Source: Candidatus Thioglobus sp. (GTDB taxonomy: Bacteria; Pseudomonadota; Gammaproteobacteria; Arenicellales; UBA868). Taken from it: a stretch of 62,942 bases of DNA. The stretch lies in NCBI GenBank assembly GCA_004212795.1, contig SHBR01000007.1:1-62942 (forward strand), given 5' to 3'. The position numbers were made by a program, and so were the translations under genes. The notes under the pieces are model-generated. The model had not been told where the DNA came from. It did not search any database and saw nothing but the letters and a program-made list of their open reading frames with translations. The first letter of the stretch is position 1. The number at the start of each line of letters is the position of its first letter. Positions 33,061-41,287 of the stretch are shown here, in pieces.

Positions 33061-34051
33061 ACAGATAGGAAACGAAGGGAGGCCGTTACCGGTACTCAAA
33101 GGTCATGATTCTCCAGGTCGACTTGAACGCTTGCTGCGCGCAGGAAAGTTTGCGGTAACGGGAGAAATTGCCCCGCCGGATTCAGCCGCGCCAGAAGAAG
33201 TCTATGAACGGGCCCGTATTTTTGACGGATATGTTGATGCGATTAACGCCACGGACGGATCGGGGGCGAATTGTCATATGTCCAGTGTAGGCGTGTGTTC
33301 ATTATTAACACGTCAGGGCTATGCCATGGTGATGCAGGTGTCTTGTCGAGACAGAAACCGAATCGCTATTCAGGGGGATGTATTGGGCGCCGCAGCGATG
33401 GGTGTGGCGAATATTCTTTGTTTAACGGGTGATGGGGTGCAAGCCGGAGACCAGCCGAGTGCTAAGCCAGTCTTTGATCTTGACTGTATGAGTCTTCTGG
33501 AGATGGTGACTTCAATGCGCGACCAGAGCCAGTTTTTAAGTGGTCGCCGGTTGAGTAGTCCACCCAGGGTATTTCTGGGTGCAGCCGCTAACCCTTTTGG
33601 CCCACCGCTTGATTATCGACCCCTCCGTCTTCAGAAAAAGATAGCCGCGGGTGCGCAATTTATTCAAACGCAATACTGTTTTGACATTGATCGCTTTCGG
33701 ACCTACATGAATCAGGTTCGGGAGATGGGGCTTACCGAACGTTGCTATATTTTGGTCGGGGTAGGGCCTATGCCTTCTGCTAAAACCGCGGCATGGATTC
33801 GGGACAACGTTCCTGGGGTACACATTCCGGATGAAATTATTCGCAGATTACTGGGCGCTAAAAATCAGAGAGAAGAAGGTGTAAAGATTTGTATTGAGAT
33901 GATTCAGGCAGTTCGAGAGATTCAGGGCGTTAGTGGAATCCATATTATGGCCTATCGCCAAGAAGAGCGAATACCTGAAATTGTGACCGAGGCTGGGATA
34001 CTGGAAGGCAGATCGCCCTGGTACCCGGGAATAAAAACAGACCATATTTAG
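33047..34051 (+). CDS. metF: Methylenetetrahydrofolate reductase (MetF-like)
   Basis: A 334-residue TIM-barrel flavoprotein of the MTHFR family. GKFAVTGEIAPPDSAAPEEVYERA holds the catalytic Glu region, followed by NATDGSGANCHMS, LCLTGDGVQAGDQP (flavin/folate contact) and AGAQFIQTQYCFD. It interconverts 5-methyl- and 5,10-methylene-H4folate. The pairing with a separate MetV-like subunit sets it apart from the standalone MetF of methionine synthesis. In this operon the catabolic direction, toward methylene-H4folate and then serine or formate, is expected but not shown. Confidence 0.9.
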   Translation: MMPTEQIGNEGRPLPVLKGHDSPGRLERLLRAGKFAVTGEIAPPDSAAPEEVYERARIFDGYVDAINATDGSGANCHMSSVGVCSLLTRQGYAMVMQVSCRDRNRIAIQGDVLGAAAMGVANILCLTGDGVQAGDQPSAKPVFDLDCMSLLEMVTSMRDQSQFLSGRRLSSPPRVFLGAAANPFGPPLDYRPLRLQKKIAAGAQFIQTQYCFDIDRFRTYMNQVREMGLTERCYILVGVGPMPSAKTAAWIRDNVPGVHIPDEIIRRLLGAKNQREEGVKICIEMIQAVREIQGVSGIHIMAYRQEERIPEIVTEAGILEGRSPWYPGIKTDHI

Positions 34052-34064
34052 CGAGGATCAGTGA

Positions 34065-34976
34065 GTGACAGTTACCGTCGTAAGTTCAGCAACTAAAGAG
34101 GTTCGAATTGGTTTTGATGAGCCGTTCTGTGTTATCGGCGAAAGAATCAATCCCACCGGCAGGAAAATCCTGGCGGATGAAATGAAAGCCGGCGATTACA
34201 GTCGTGTTCAGGCAGACGCTTTAGCGCAGGTCGCAGCAGGAGCAAATATGCTGGATGTCAACGCAGGCATTCCACTTGCTGACGAACCTGCCATTCTTGC
34301 GGACTGTGTGAAACTAGTGCAGTCCCTAACAGATGTACCGCTTTCAATCGATTCTTCAATTGTTGCCGCACTTGAGTCGGGCCTGGAAGTCTATCAAGGG
34401 AAGGCGCTCGTTAACTCGGTTACTGGAGAGGAGGAGCGTCTGGAGCAGGTATTGCCATTGGTTAAGAAGTATGGCGCTGCCGTAGTTGCTATTTCTAACG
34501 ATGAAACTGGCATCTCTGAGGACCCGAATGTCAGGTTTGAGGTTGCAAAGCGAATTGTTGAAAGAGCCGCGGATCATGGAATTCCGGCTGCTGACATTGT
34601 CGTTGATCCCTTAGTGATGCCCATTGGCGCCCTCAATGATGCCGGCAGGCAGGTGATGCATATCCTGACTCGCCTTCGAGACGAATTAAAAGTGAATAGC
34701 ACCTGTGGCGCTTCAAATGTGAGCTTTGGCTTACCTAATCGAAATGGATTAAATGCCGCCTTTTTAACAATGGCAATTGGAGCCGGAATGACTTCAGCCA
34801 TAACCAGTCCATTGCATGTCGAGGTGATGCAGGCCGTGATGGGTGCAGATGTCATGATGGGTCATGATCCGGACTGTATTCGCTGGATTGCGCGGTTTAG
34901 AGAGGCGCCAGCTGACGGACAGGTGAGTGCAAGAGATAGCAGACGTGGGATTCGACGTCGGGCTCGAAATGGCTGA
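34065..34976 (+). CDS. Methyltetrahydrofolate:corrinoid methyltransferase (DHPS-fold, AcsE/MtgA-like)
   Basis: A 303-residue TIM-barrel protein of the pterin-binding family. The N-terminal FCVIGERINPTGRK motif identifies it as a methyl-H4folate corrinoid methyltransferase rather than dihydropteroate synthase. MLDVNAGIPLADE, LSIDSSIVAALE and CGASNVSFGLPNR supply the pterin and Asp/Asn contacts. It should move methyl groups between the corrinoid protein encoded at 30.7 kb and H4folate. The last 15 residues are Arg-rich and have no obvious role. The end overlaps the GFA gene by 8 bases. Confidence 0.92.
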   Translation: MTVTVVSSATKEVRIGFDEPFCVIGERINPTGRKILADEMKAGDYSRVQADALAQVAAGANMLDVNAGIPLADEPAILADCVKLVQSLTDVPLSIDSSIVAALESGLEVYQGKALVNSVTGEEERLEQVLPLVKKYGAAVVAISNDETGISEDPNVRFEVAKRIVERAADHGIPAADIVVDPLVMPIGALNDAGRQVMHILTRLRDELKVNSTCGASNVSFGLPNRNGLNAAFLTMAIGAGMTSAITSPLHVEVMQAVMGADVMMGHDPDCIRWIARFREAPADGQVSARDSRRGIRRRARNG

Positions 34977-35394
34977 GCTGGAAACTGTTGGCGCTTGTTT
35001 GTGTGGCGCCGTTCGCTTTACGATTCGGGGACCGCTTAGGAATGTGTTAGCTTGTCATTGCAGTCAGTGCCGTAAATCAAGCGGGCATTTTTGGGCGGCC
35101 ACAGCAGCGGCTCGTGATGCGTTTACTTTCCAGTCGGATGACGGTTTGAGCTGGTTCCAGTCTTCGAAGGAGGCTAAGCGAGGTTTTTGCAGCAACTGCG
35201 GGTCCAGCCTTTTCTGGAGTCATAGTGGCAAAGATACGCTTTCGGTCTCCGCGGGAGTTCTTGAGAAGCCCACCCACCTTATTTTCGGGGGGCACATCTT
35301 TTGCGATGATGCTTCTGACTATTACCCGGTCGATGTCGATGAAGGTATTTTTGAAACAACATCGGCAGGCCCTTGCGGGAGTAAAAACACATGA
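34969..35394 (+). CDS. GFA family zinc protein
   Basis: A 141-residue protein from the ATG at 34969. An upstream in-frame GTG at 34927 is possible but less natural. The zinc-binding Cys pattern of the GFA (glutathione-dependent formaldehyde-activating) fold is complete: Cys10/Cys12, Cys29/Cys31/Cys34 and Cys74/Cys77. Proven formaldehyde activation in the family is debated, yet the position inside a methyl-oxidising operon, overlapping both neighbours, fits handling of formaldehyde released from C1 carriers. That is inference. Confidence 0.85.
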   Translation: MAELETVGACLCGAVRFTIRGPLRNVLACHCSQCRKSSGHFWAATAAARDAFTFQSDDGLSWFQSSKEAKRGFCSNCGSSLFWSHSGKDTLSVSAGVLEKPTHLIFGGHIFCDDASDYYPVDVDEGIFETTSAGPCGSKNT

Positions 35395-37394
35395 AAGATG
35401 ACGTGATGATTGTATTTACGCCTTCTGGACGCAGGGGCCGAGTGCCATCTGGCACCACTGTTCTTCAAGCCGCACGTGATTTGGGTGTCGATCTAGATTC
35501 TGTATGTGGTGGAAGAGCAATTTGTGGACGTTGTCAGGTCACCTTGAGCGAAGGGTCTTTCCCAAAACACGGCATTGAATCCCGATCCGAAAATCTTTCT
35601 GATTTTGGCGCAAACGAGATTTCATTCGATCAGGCCGAGGGTTTAAAGAAAGGACGCAGGCTTGGGTGCTCGGCTCGCTTGACTGGTGATGCGGTCATCG
35701 ACGTGCCACCTGAAAGTCAGGTTCACCGACAGGTGGTCAGAAAACGAACTGAAGTGCATGATTTGACAGTCAATCCGCTTGTTCGTTTGTATGTTGTTGA
35801 AGTTTCTGAGCCTAGCATGCATGAGCCTGTCTCCGATTTACATCGACTATTTGAAGAGCTCGAGTTCGAGTGGGGTCTGACCGATCTGACGTGCGATGGT
35901 CATGTGCTTAAAGTGTTGCAGCCGATCATGCGAAAGGGGAATTGGCAGGTTACCGTCGCGGTCTATCAGGATAAAGAGATCATTGCCGTCTGGCCCGGCC
36001 TTCATCAGCGATTACTTGGACTTGCAGTGGATATTGGATCGACGACAATTGCCGCTCATCTTGTTGATCTCACAAGCGGAGAAGCTCTGGCTTCTGCGGG
36101 TCGTATGAATCCTCAGATTCGATTTGGGGAGGATCTCATGAGTCGAGTTTCTTACGTGATGATGCAGCCCGGCAGTGAGGATGAGATGTGCGCGGCAGTT
36201 CGTGAAGCGGTTGCTGGACTGGTTGATGAAGTTTGCCAGGAGGCCAATGAGTTAGCTAACGATATCCTTGATTGTACGTTCGTTGGAAATCCCATCATGC
36301 ATCATTTGTTCCTGGGTATTTCTCCTCTTGAATTGGGCGGTGCTCCGTTTGCACTCGCCACGGATGGCGCGGTCACAATGACTGCTAAAGAGGTTGGTCT
36401 GGAGTTGAACCCGGGCGCCCGCTGTTATGTGTTGCCATGTATTGCCGGCCACGTCGGCGCAGATTGTGCAGCCGTTGTGCTTTCGGAAGCCCCGTATCTT
36501 CGAGAGGAAATGTCATTGCTTGTTGATGTCGGCACAAACGCGGAGATCGTGCTTGGTAACCGAGATCGATTACTTTCAGCCAGTAGTCCGACGGGCCCCG
36601 CTTTTGAAGGCGCGCAAATCAGTTCAGGACAACGCGCGGCGCCCGGGGCAATTGAGCGGGTCAGGATTGATCCTGAAACTCTCGAGCCTCGCTTTAAGGT
36701 TATTGGTGGCGATCTATGGTCCAATGACCCGAGTTTTGAAAGTCAGTTGGGCGCTGGCGCGATCACTGGCATATGTGGATCTGGAATTATCGAGGTATTA
36801 GGGGAGATGTATCTGTCTGGCGTCATTAACACCGATGGCGTTATCGATGGGGAGCTAATTAACCGTTCTGATCGAATTGTTGAGGATGGTCGTACATTCT
36901 CGTATGTATTGCACACGGGCGCCATGACAATCACGATCACCCAAAATGATGTCCGAGCGATTCAGCTTGCGAAAGCGGCACTTTATGCGGGCGTTCGACT
37001 CCTGATGGACAAGCTTAACGTGGATAAGATTGATCGCATTCGTCTCGCTGGCGCTTTTGGTTCGCATATTGATGTTAAATATGCAATGGTACTGGGCTTG
37101 ATCCCTGATTGCGCGATTGAGAATGTCACGTCAGCAGGTAATGCAGCCGGAAGTGGTGCGCATATTGCGTTAGTGGATTCAAACGCGCGACTCGAGATCG
37201 AGAGAGAGGTTCGACGCATTGAAAAAATTGAGACTGCGGTTGAGAGTCGGTTTCAAGAGCATTTTATCGAGGCAATGGCTATTCCGCACAAAACGGCTCG
37301 TTATCCCGAGCTTTCGAAAGTCGTGTCATGGCCCGCTCGTTCCGAATCAAAAGAGTCGGTACCGTCAACCGGACGCCGTCGAAGACGCCGTTAA
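35391..37394 (+). CDS. ASKHA-domain 2Fe-2S ferredoxin, reductive activator of corrinoid proteins (DUF4445)
   Basis: A 667-residue protein. An N-terminal plant-type 2Fe-2S domain has Cys39, Cys45, Cys48 and Cys93 (SVCGGRAICGRC, LGCSAR). A linker and the ASKHA ATPase core follow, with AVDIGSTTIAAHLVDL and VDVGTNAEIVLG as phosphate-binding loops and IRLAGAFGSHID near the end. Proteins of this kind (RACE, RamA-like in role) use ATP hydrolysis to return inactive Co(II) corrinoid to Co(I). The tail is basic (TGRRRRRR). Its presence strongly supports a working corrinoid methyl-transfer cycle. It starts within the GFA stop (ATGA). Confidence 0.92.
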   Translation: MKDDVMIVFTPSGRRGRVPSGTTVLQAARDLGVDLDSVCGGRAICGRCQVTLSEGSFPKHGIESRSENLSDFGANEISFDQAEGLKKGRRLGCSARLTGDAVIDVPPESQVHRQVVRKRTEVHDLTVNPLVRLYVVEVSEPSMHEPVSDLHRLFEELEFEWGLTDLTCDGHVLKVLQPIMRKGNWQVTVAVYQDKEIIAVWPGLHQRLLGLAVDIGSTTIAAHLVDLTSGEALASAGRMNPQIRFGEDLMSRVSYVMMQPGSEDEMCAAVREAVAGLVDEVCQEANELANDILDCTFVGNPIMHHLFLGISPLELGGAPFALATDGAVTMTAKEVGLELNPGARCYVLPCIAGHVGADCAAVVLSEAPYLREEMSLLVDVGTNAEIVLGNRDRLLSASSPTGPAFEGAQISSGQRAAPGAIERVRIDPETLEPRFKVIGGDLWSNDPSFESQLGAGAITGICGSGIIEVLGEMYLSGVINTDGVIDGELINRSDRIVEDGRTFSYVLHTGAMTITITQNDVRAIQLAKAALYAGVRLLMDKLNVDKIDRIRLAGAFGSHIDVKYAMVLGLIPDCAIENVTSAGNAAGSGAHIALVDSNARLEIEREVRRIEKIETAVESRFQEHFIEAMAIPHKTARYPELSKVVSWPARSESKESVPSTGRRRRRR

Positions 37395-37458
37395 TGCGAT
37401 TAGCGGGTACTCTAGTGTTAATTTGACTGACTATCTTTAATTAGCAGGGAAAGCTCCC

Positions 37459-38118
37459 ATGGACAAGATCGCAGCGTTACAAAATGTGCCGATGTTTGAA
37501 GCTCTGAGCGACGATAATGCTCGGGCGCTGGCTGAGACAGCGCGAGTTGCTGAGGTCCAGCGCGGTGAATTTGTTGTACAGCAGGACTCAAATAATGATT
37601 CGCTTTATGTCATGCTTAGTGGAGAAGTTCGGGTGTTTCGATCCGAAGCGTCGGGCAAGGAAATGGTGTTGTCTCGTGAAGGTCCGGGCGCAATCTTTGG
37701 AGAAATCTCGGTAATTGATCTTGATACGCGATCAGCTTCCGTAGTTGCCGTTGAAAAAACAAAGCTGCTGGTTATTAATGGCTCGACTTTTCGAAAGTTG
37801 CTTGAACAAAATTCAGATTTTTCAATGTCGATGCTGGTTTCGCTCGCCCATCGGGTCCGAAGGCTTACGGATGCCGCACACGGTCTAGCGCTTCGTAGTG
37901 CTTATCGACGGATGTCTGCGAAGCTCTATGAAGAGGCTGAATTACAGGATGAGCACTGGGTTGTTAAAAAGCGTATGACGCATCAATTGATGGCAGACAT
38001 GATTGGATGTTCTAGAGAAATGGTGAGTCGAATGATGAGCGACCTGTTGAGGGGCGGATATATTCGAGTCGAGGGGCAACATTTGATTATCGTAAAAAAA
38101 TTGCCAGCGGATTATTAG
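37459..38118 (+). CDS. Crp/Fnr family transcriptional regulator
   Basis: A 219-residue regulator. The N-terminal cyclic-nucleotide-binding beta-barrel (about residues 5-125, with GEFVVQQDSNNDSLYVMLSGEVRV and GAIFGEISVIDLDTRSASVVA) leads to a dimer helix and a winged helix-turn-helix (about 165-200: MTHQLMADMIGCSREMVSRMMSDLLRGGYI). There is no N-terminal Cys cluster, so it is not an oxygen-sensing Fnr; a Crp-like small-molecule response is more likely. It lies 64 bases after the corrinoid operon on the same strand and may control it, or may be a global regulator. Confidence 0.9.
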   Translation: MDKIAALQNVPMFEALSDDNARALAETARVAEVQRGEFVVQQDSNNDSLYVMLSGEVRVFRSEASGKEMVLSREGPGAIFGEISVIDLDTRSASVVAVEKTKLLVINGSTFRKLLEQNSDFSMSMLVSLAHRVRRLTDAAHGLALRSAYRRMSAKLYEEAELQDEHWVVKKRMTHQLMADMIGCSREMVSRMMSDLLRGGYIRVEGQHLIIVKKLPADY

Positions 38119-38193
38119 TTTCTGCGGTTGGCCCAAAGCAACACCAAATATCGGCAACACGCGACCACTTAATATTTATAAGAAGATAAAACC

Positions 38194-39018
38194 ATGCCTG
38201 TACTAGAGGGTCCAATCAGAAAAATGAAGACCGATCTCCTTGACACGGTCAGTTATCGACTACCGGTGGGTGATCAAATGCTTGAGCTAAACCCATTAAT
38301 CGGTAAAGAAATCGCTTTTTCCTTCGAAGGTGTCATTGCGTGCATCGCCTGCGGTCGAAAAACCAAGAAGAGTTTCAATCAAGGGCACTGCTATCCCTGC
38401 TTCAAGCGCCTCGCATCCTGCGATCAGTGCATCATCAAACCTGAATTGTGCCATTTTCATGAGGGGACTTGTCGAGAGCCAGAATGGGGTAAACAAAATT
38501 GCTTCGCACCGCATATCGTCTATCTTGCAAACTCATCGGGCTTAAAAGTGGGCATTACTCGAGCCAGTCAGGTGCCGACGAGATGGATTGATCAGGGGGC
38601 AATTGAGGCGCTTCCAATGTTTGAGGTCGTGGATCGTCGTACCACAGGATTGATTGAGCATGCTTTGCGGTCTTTCATTTCTGACCGGACCGATTGGCGG
38701 AAAATGCTGAGAGGTGACCCTGATTCTGTTGACCTTGTCTCTATGCGCGCGCAACTGATGAGTCAACTTGAGGAAATGGTTGATGCACCGGATCAATTAA
38801 AAGATCAATCGTTTGCGGTTCTCTCGATGCTGGATACGGTCTGCAATATTAGATATCCTGTTCATGAATATCCTGAGAAGGTGAAGTCACATAATTTTGA
38901 TAAGGACGCCAAGATCGCTGGCAAGTTTTTTGGGATAAAAGGCCAGTATTTGATGATAGATGGAAAGGTATTTAATGTTCGAAAATTCGCGGGGTACGAA
39001 ATGGAGATAACGTTTTAG
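38194..39018 (+). CDS. DUF2797 family protein
   Basis: A 274-residue protein of the DUF2797 family. The N-terminal part has a zinc-finger-like Cys array (CIACGRKTKKSFNQGHCYPCFKRLASCDQC...). The middle, HIVYLANSSGLKVGITR with RWIDQGA downstream, resembles a GIY-YIG nuclease core in which the usual Tyr residues are only partly kept. No function is established to my knowledge. It is 75 bases after the crp-like gene, with an inverted-repeat terminator downstream. Confidence 0.82.
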   Translation: MPVLEGPIRKMKTDLLDTVSYRLPVGDQMLELNPLIGKEIAFSFEGVIACIACGRKTKKSFNQGHCYPCFKRLASCDQCIIKPELCHFHEGTCREPEWGKQNCFAPHIVYLANSSGLKVGITRASQVPTRWIDQGAIEALPMFEVVDRRTTGLIEHALRSFISDRTDWRKMLRGDPDSVDLVSMRAQLMSQLEEMVDAPDQLKDQSFAVLSMLDTVCNIRYPVHEYPEKVKSHNFDKDAKIAGKFFGIKGQYLMIDGKVFNVRKFAGYEMEITF

Positions 39019-39106
39019 ATCAATAGCACTAATGATATAAATTATTAAATTACTTGTTATTAGTCATCACCGTTCTATTATCCGTCATTTCCGGGAGATA
39101 CCTGAA

Positions 39107-39131
39107 TTAAAAAAGCGGGCTACTTTTTTAA
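39107..39131. terminator. Bidirectional terminator between DUF2797 and MFS genes
   Basis: TTAAAAAAG pairs perfectly with CTTTTTTAA over 9 bp, with loop CGGGCTA. It gives a U-tract on both strands and lies between convergent genes. Confidence 0.7.
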
Positions 39132-39155
39132 CGCTGACGATGGAATCGTGATCAC

Positions 39156-40373
39156 TCATGATCTCGATTGAGCGGGCTCGACCAGATCGCCCCAACGCCC
39201 AAAATTAACTTCATTTCCGGGCGCTGGCTGCCTGGGGATGTTTAGCGATAAAAACAAGGATAATCCGGCAAGCCCAGCGCCGACCAGAAAAACTAAAGAT
39301 GGTGAGCTCAGCCACAGCACTCCGAGAATGGCCGGCAGCACAACTGCAGCAATGTGGTTGATGGTAAACGACACGCCGGCGCTTGAGGCAATGTCGGCTG
39401 GATCAGCGATTTTTTGGAAGTAGGTCTTGATCGCAATTGCTAACGCAAAAAAGAAGTGGTCAACAATGTACAACCCGGCGGCAATTTGAGAGTTTTCTAC
39501 GAAAGCGTAGGCAATAAATACACCAATGAGTCCAACGTACTCAAAGATTAGTGCGGTCCTTTCCCCAACAACACTGATTAACCGCCCGATTCGTGCAGCG
39601 AAAAGCATATTCAGGGTTGCGTTTATGAGGAAAAGTGTAGAGATTGCCGCGACACTATAGCCAAATTTCTCAACCATTAAAAACCCGGCAAAAACGATAA
39701 AGATTTGTCTGCGGGCGCCTGACAGAAAAATGAGTCCGTAATAGAGCCAGTACCGCTTGCGAAGCACCATGTGTCGAACTTGTTTGACCTTGGTTGGAAA
39801 GGTTGGGAAGAAGAGCGAACACATTATGACGATTCCCAGTGTTGCACCTCCAGCGATCAGATAAACGATTACAAAATCGAGTTGGGCTAAATCGAAGGCT
39901 AGCCAAATAGCACCGAAGGTTAAAATCGACGTAAATGCGCCAACCGCAATGATCCGTCCAAGCACCTCAGGTGCATTTTGCTTATCAACCCATTGTAGTG
40001 ATAGAGAAGTTTGAATCGTCTCGTAGTAGTGGTAGCCGACAGACATAAAGACTGTTGTCAGATAGAGTCCGAGTACGTTAGGAAAAAAGCCGGTGACCGC
40101 GGTACCAATGCCTAGAAGCGTCAGGGAAACGAGTGCGATGTGCTGCTCTCTTAGAACATAAAGAAGGAAAACGACGGCGAAGGCGAGGAAACCGGGCACT
40201 TCTCTCAAGCTTTGTAATATTCCAATTTCTGCGCCACTGAATGCAGCTCTTTCGATCGCAAAATTGTTTAAAAGCGCTTGCCAGGTCGCAAAACTTAAGG
40301 GAACGGCGCCCGCCATAAGAAAAAGTAGAATCTCGGGACGTCTCCTTAATCGTTCTAATGATTGGCGAATCAA
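39156..40373 (-). CDS. MFS transporter
   Basis: A 405-residue major facilitator protein with about twelve predicted membrane segments in two halves. Recognisable stretches are the charged loop before segment 3-4 and VLRKRYWLYYGLIFLSGARRQIFIVFAGFLMVEKFGYSV in the second half. No motif identifies the substrate. It is divergent from lutA; in other bacteria a permease often adjoins lut genes, so lactate uptake is possible, but lactate permeases are usually LctP- or LldP-type and this one is not obviously similar. Confidence 0.85.
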   Translation of the reverse strand: MIRQSLERLRRRPEILLFLMAGAVPLSFATWQALLNNFAIERAAFSGAEIGILQSLREVPGFLAFAVVFLLYVLREQHIALVSLTLLGIGTAVTGFFPNVLGLYLTTVFMSVGYHYYETIQTSLSLQWVDKQNAPEVLGRIIAVGAFTSILTFGAIWLAFDLAQLDFVIVYLIAGGATLGIVIMCSLFFPTFPTKVKQVRHMVLRKRYWLYYGLIFLSGARRQIFIVFAGFLMVEKFGYSVAAISTLFLINATLNMLFAARIGRLISVVGERTALIFEYVGLIGVFIAYAFVENSQIAAGLYIVDHFFFALAIAIKTYFQKIADPADIASSAGVSFTINHIAAVVLPAILGVLWLSSPSLVFLVGAGLAGLSLFLSLNIPRQPAPGNEVNFGRWGDLVEPAQSRS

Positions 40374-40501
40374 TTGGTCAGTCCATTAAGGTATTGCAAA
40401 TTAGGTTTTTTTAATCACTAAACCTGTTTGAGCAAGGTGAACTATAGTGAATTTCAAGGTCCAATGATACAGTGAGGATCGGGAGCGTTATTTCAATCCT
40501 T

Positions 40502-41287
40502 ATGAAAACACATCAAAGTAATTCGCCAATAACCGTCGGGCTTTTTGTGACCTGTCTTGCAGATCTCATCCGTCCCCAGGTTGCTTTCGCGGCTGTCAGT
40601 TTGCTTGAAAGCGCGCAGTGTGAGGTGCGAGTGCCGCGTGGGCAGAGTTGTTGTGGCCAACCTGCGCTCAATAGTGGCGACCGCGCAAATTCAATAGAGA
40701 TTGCTAAGCAGGTCATTACCGAATTCTCTGATGTGGACTATGTGGTCGTGCCCTCAGGGTCCTGTGCAGATACGCTGAAAAACAAATACCCGACTCTATT
40801 CTCTAAAGATATGCGCTGGGCAAGGCGAGCCCAGAAGCTCGCGGATAAAACCTGGGAGTTGACGAAATTCCTTTTTGAGAAGGTTGAATTAAAGGGAATT
40901 GATGCGGCTCTTGATGGGGTATGCACTTATCATGACTCATGCACAGGGCTTCGAGAGTTATTGATCTATGAACAGCCTCGTGAACTTTTGAAACAGGTGA
41001 AGGGACTTAGGCTAAAAGAACTCAAAGATAGCAATGTGTGTTGTGGATTTGGAGGTTTATTCAGTTTGAAATACTCGGATATCTCGACTCATCTGGTGTC
41101 AGATAAATGTACAGAAATCTGCAACAGCGACGCGGACATGGTTCTTGGCGGTGATCTTGGCTGCTTGCTGAATATTGCTGGTCGACTTCGGCGCGATAAT
41201 AAAAAGGCCAGGGTTTTCCATATCGCAGAAGTGCTGGCAGGTATGACGGATGGCCCAGCGATCGGAGATCCGGAGGAGAGTGAATGA
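40502..41287 (+). CDS. lutA: LutA-type Fe-S oxidoreductase subunit of L-lactate oxidation
   Basis: A protein with two CCG domains: GQSCCGQPALNSGDR near the N-terminus and NVCCGFGGLFSLKYSD near the C-terminus, each with a conserved Cys-Cys pair that binds an Fe-S cluster. LutA works with LutB and LutC to oxidise L-lactate to pyruvate. The ATG at 40502 (MKTHQSNSPITVGLF) fits homologue starts; a GTG at 40472 would add 10 residues, and neither has a strong ribosome-binding site. The stop overlaps lutB by 4 bases. Confidence 0.88.
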   Translation: MKTHQSNSPITVGLFVTCLADLIRPQVAFAAVSLLESAQCEVRVPRGQSCCGQPALNSGDRANSIEIAKQVITEFSDVDYVVVPSGSCADTLKNKYPTLFSKDMRWARRAQKLADKTWELTKFLFEKVELKGIDAALDGVCTYHDSCTGLRELLIYEQPRELLKQVKGLRLKELKDSNVCCGFGGLFSLKYSDISTHLVSDKCTEICNSDADMVLGGDLGCLLNIAGRLRRDNKKARVFHIAEVLAGMTDGPAIGDPEESE

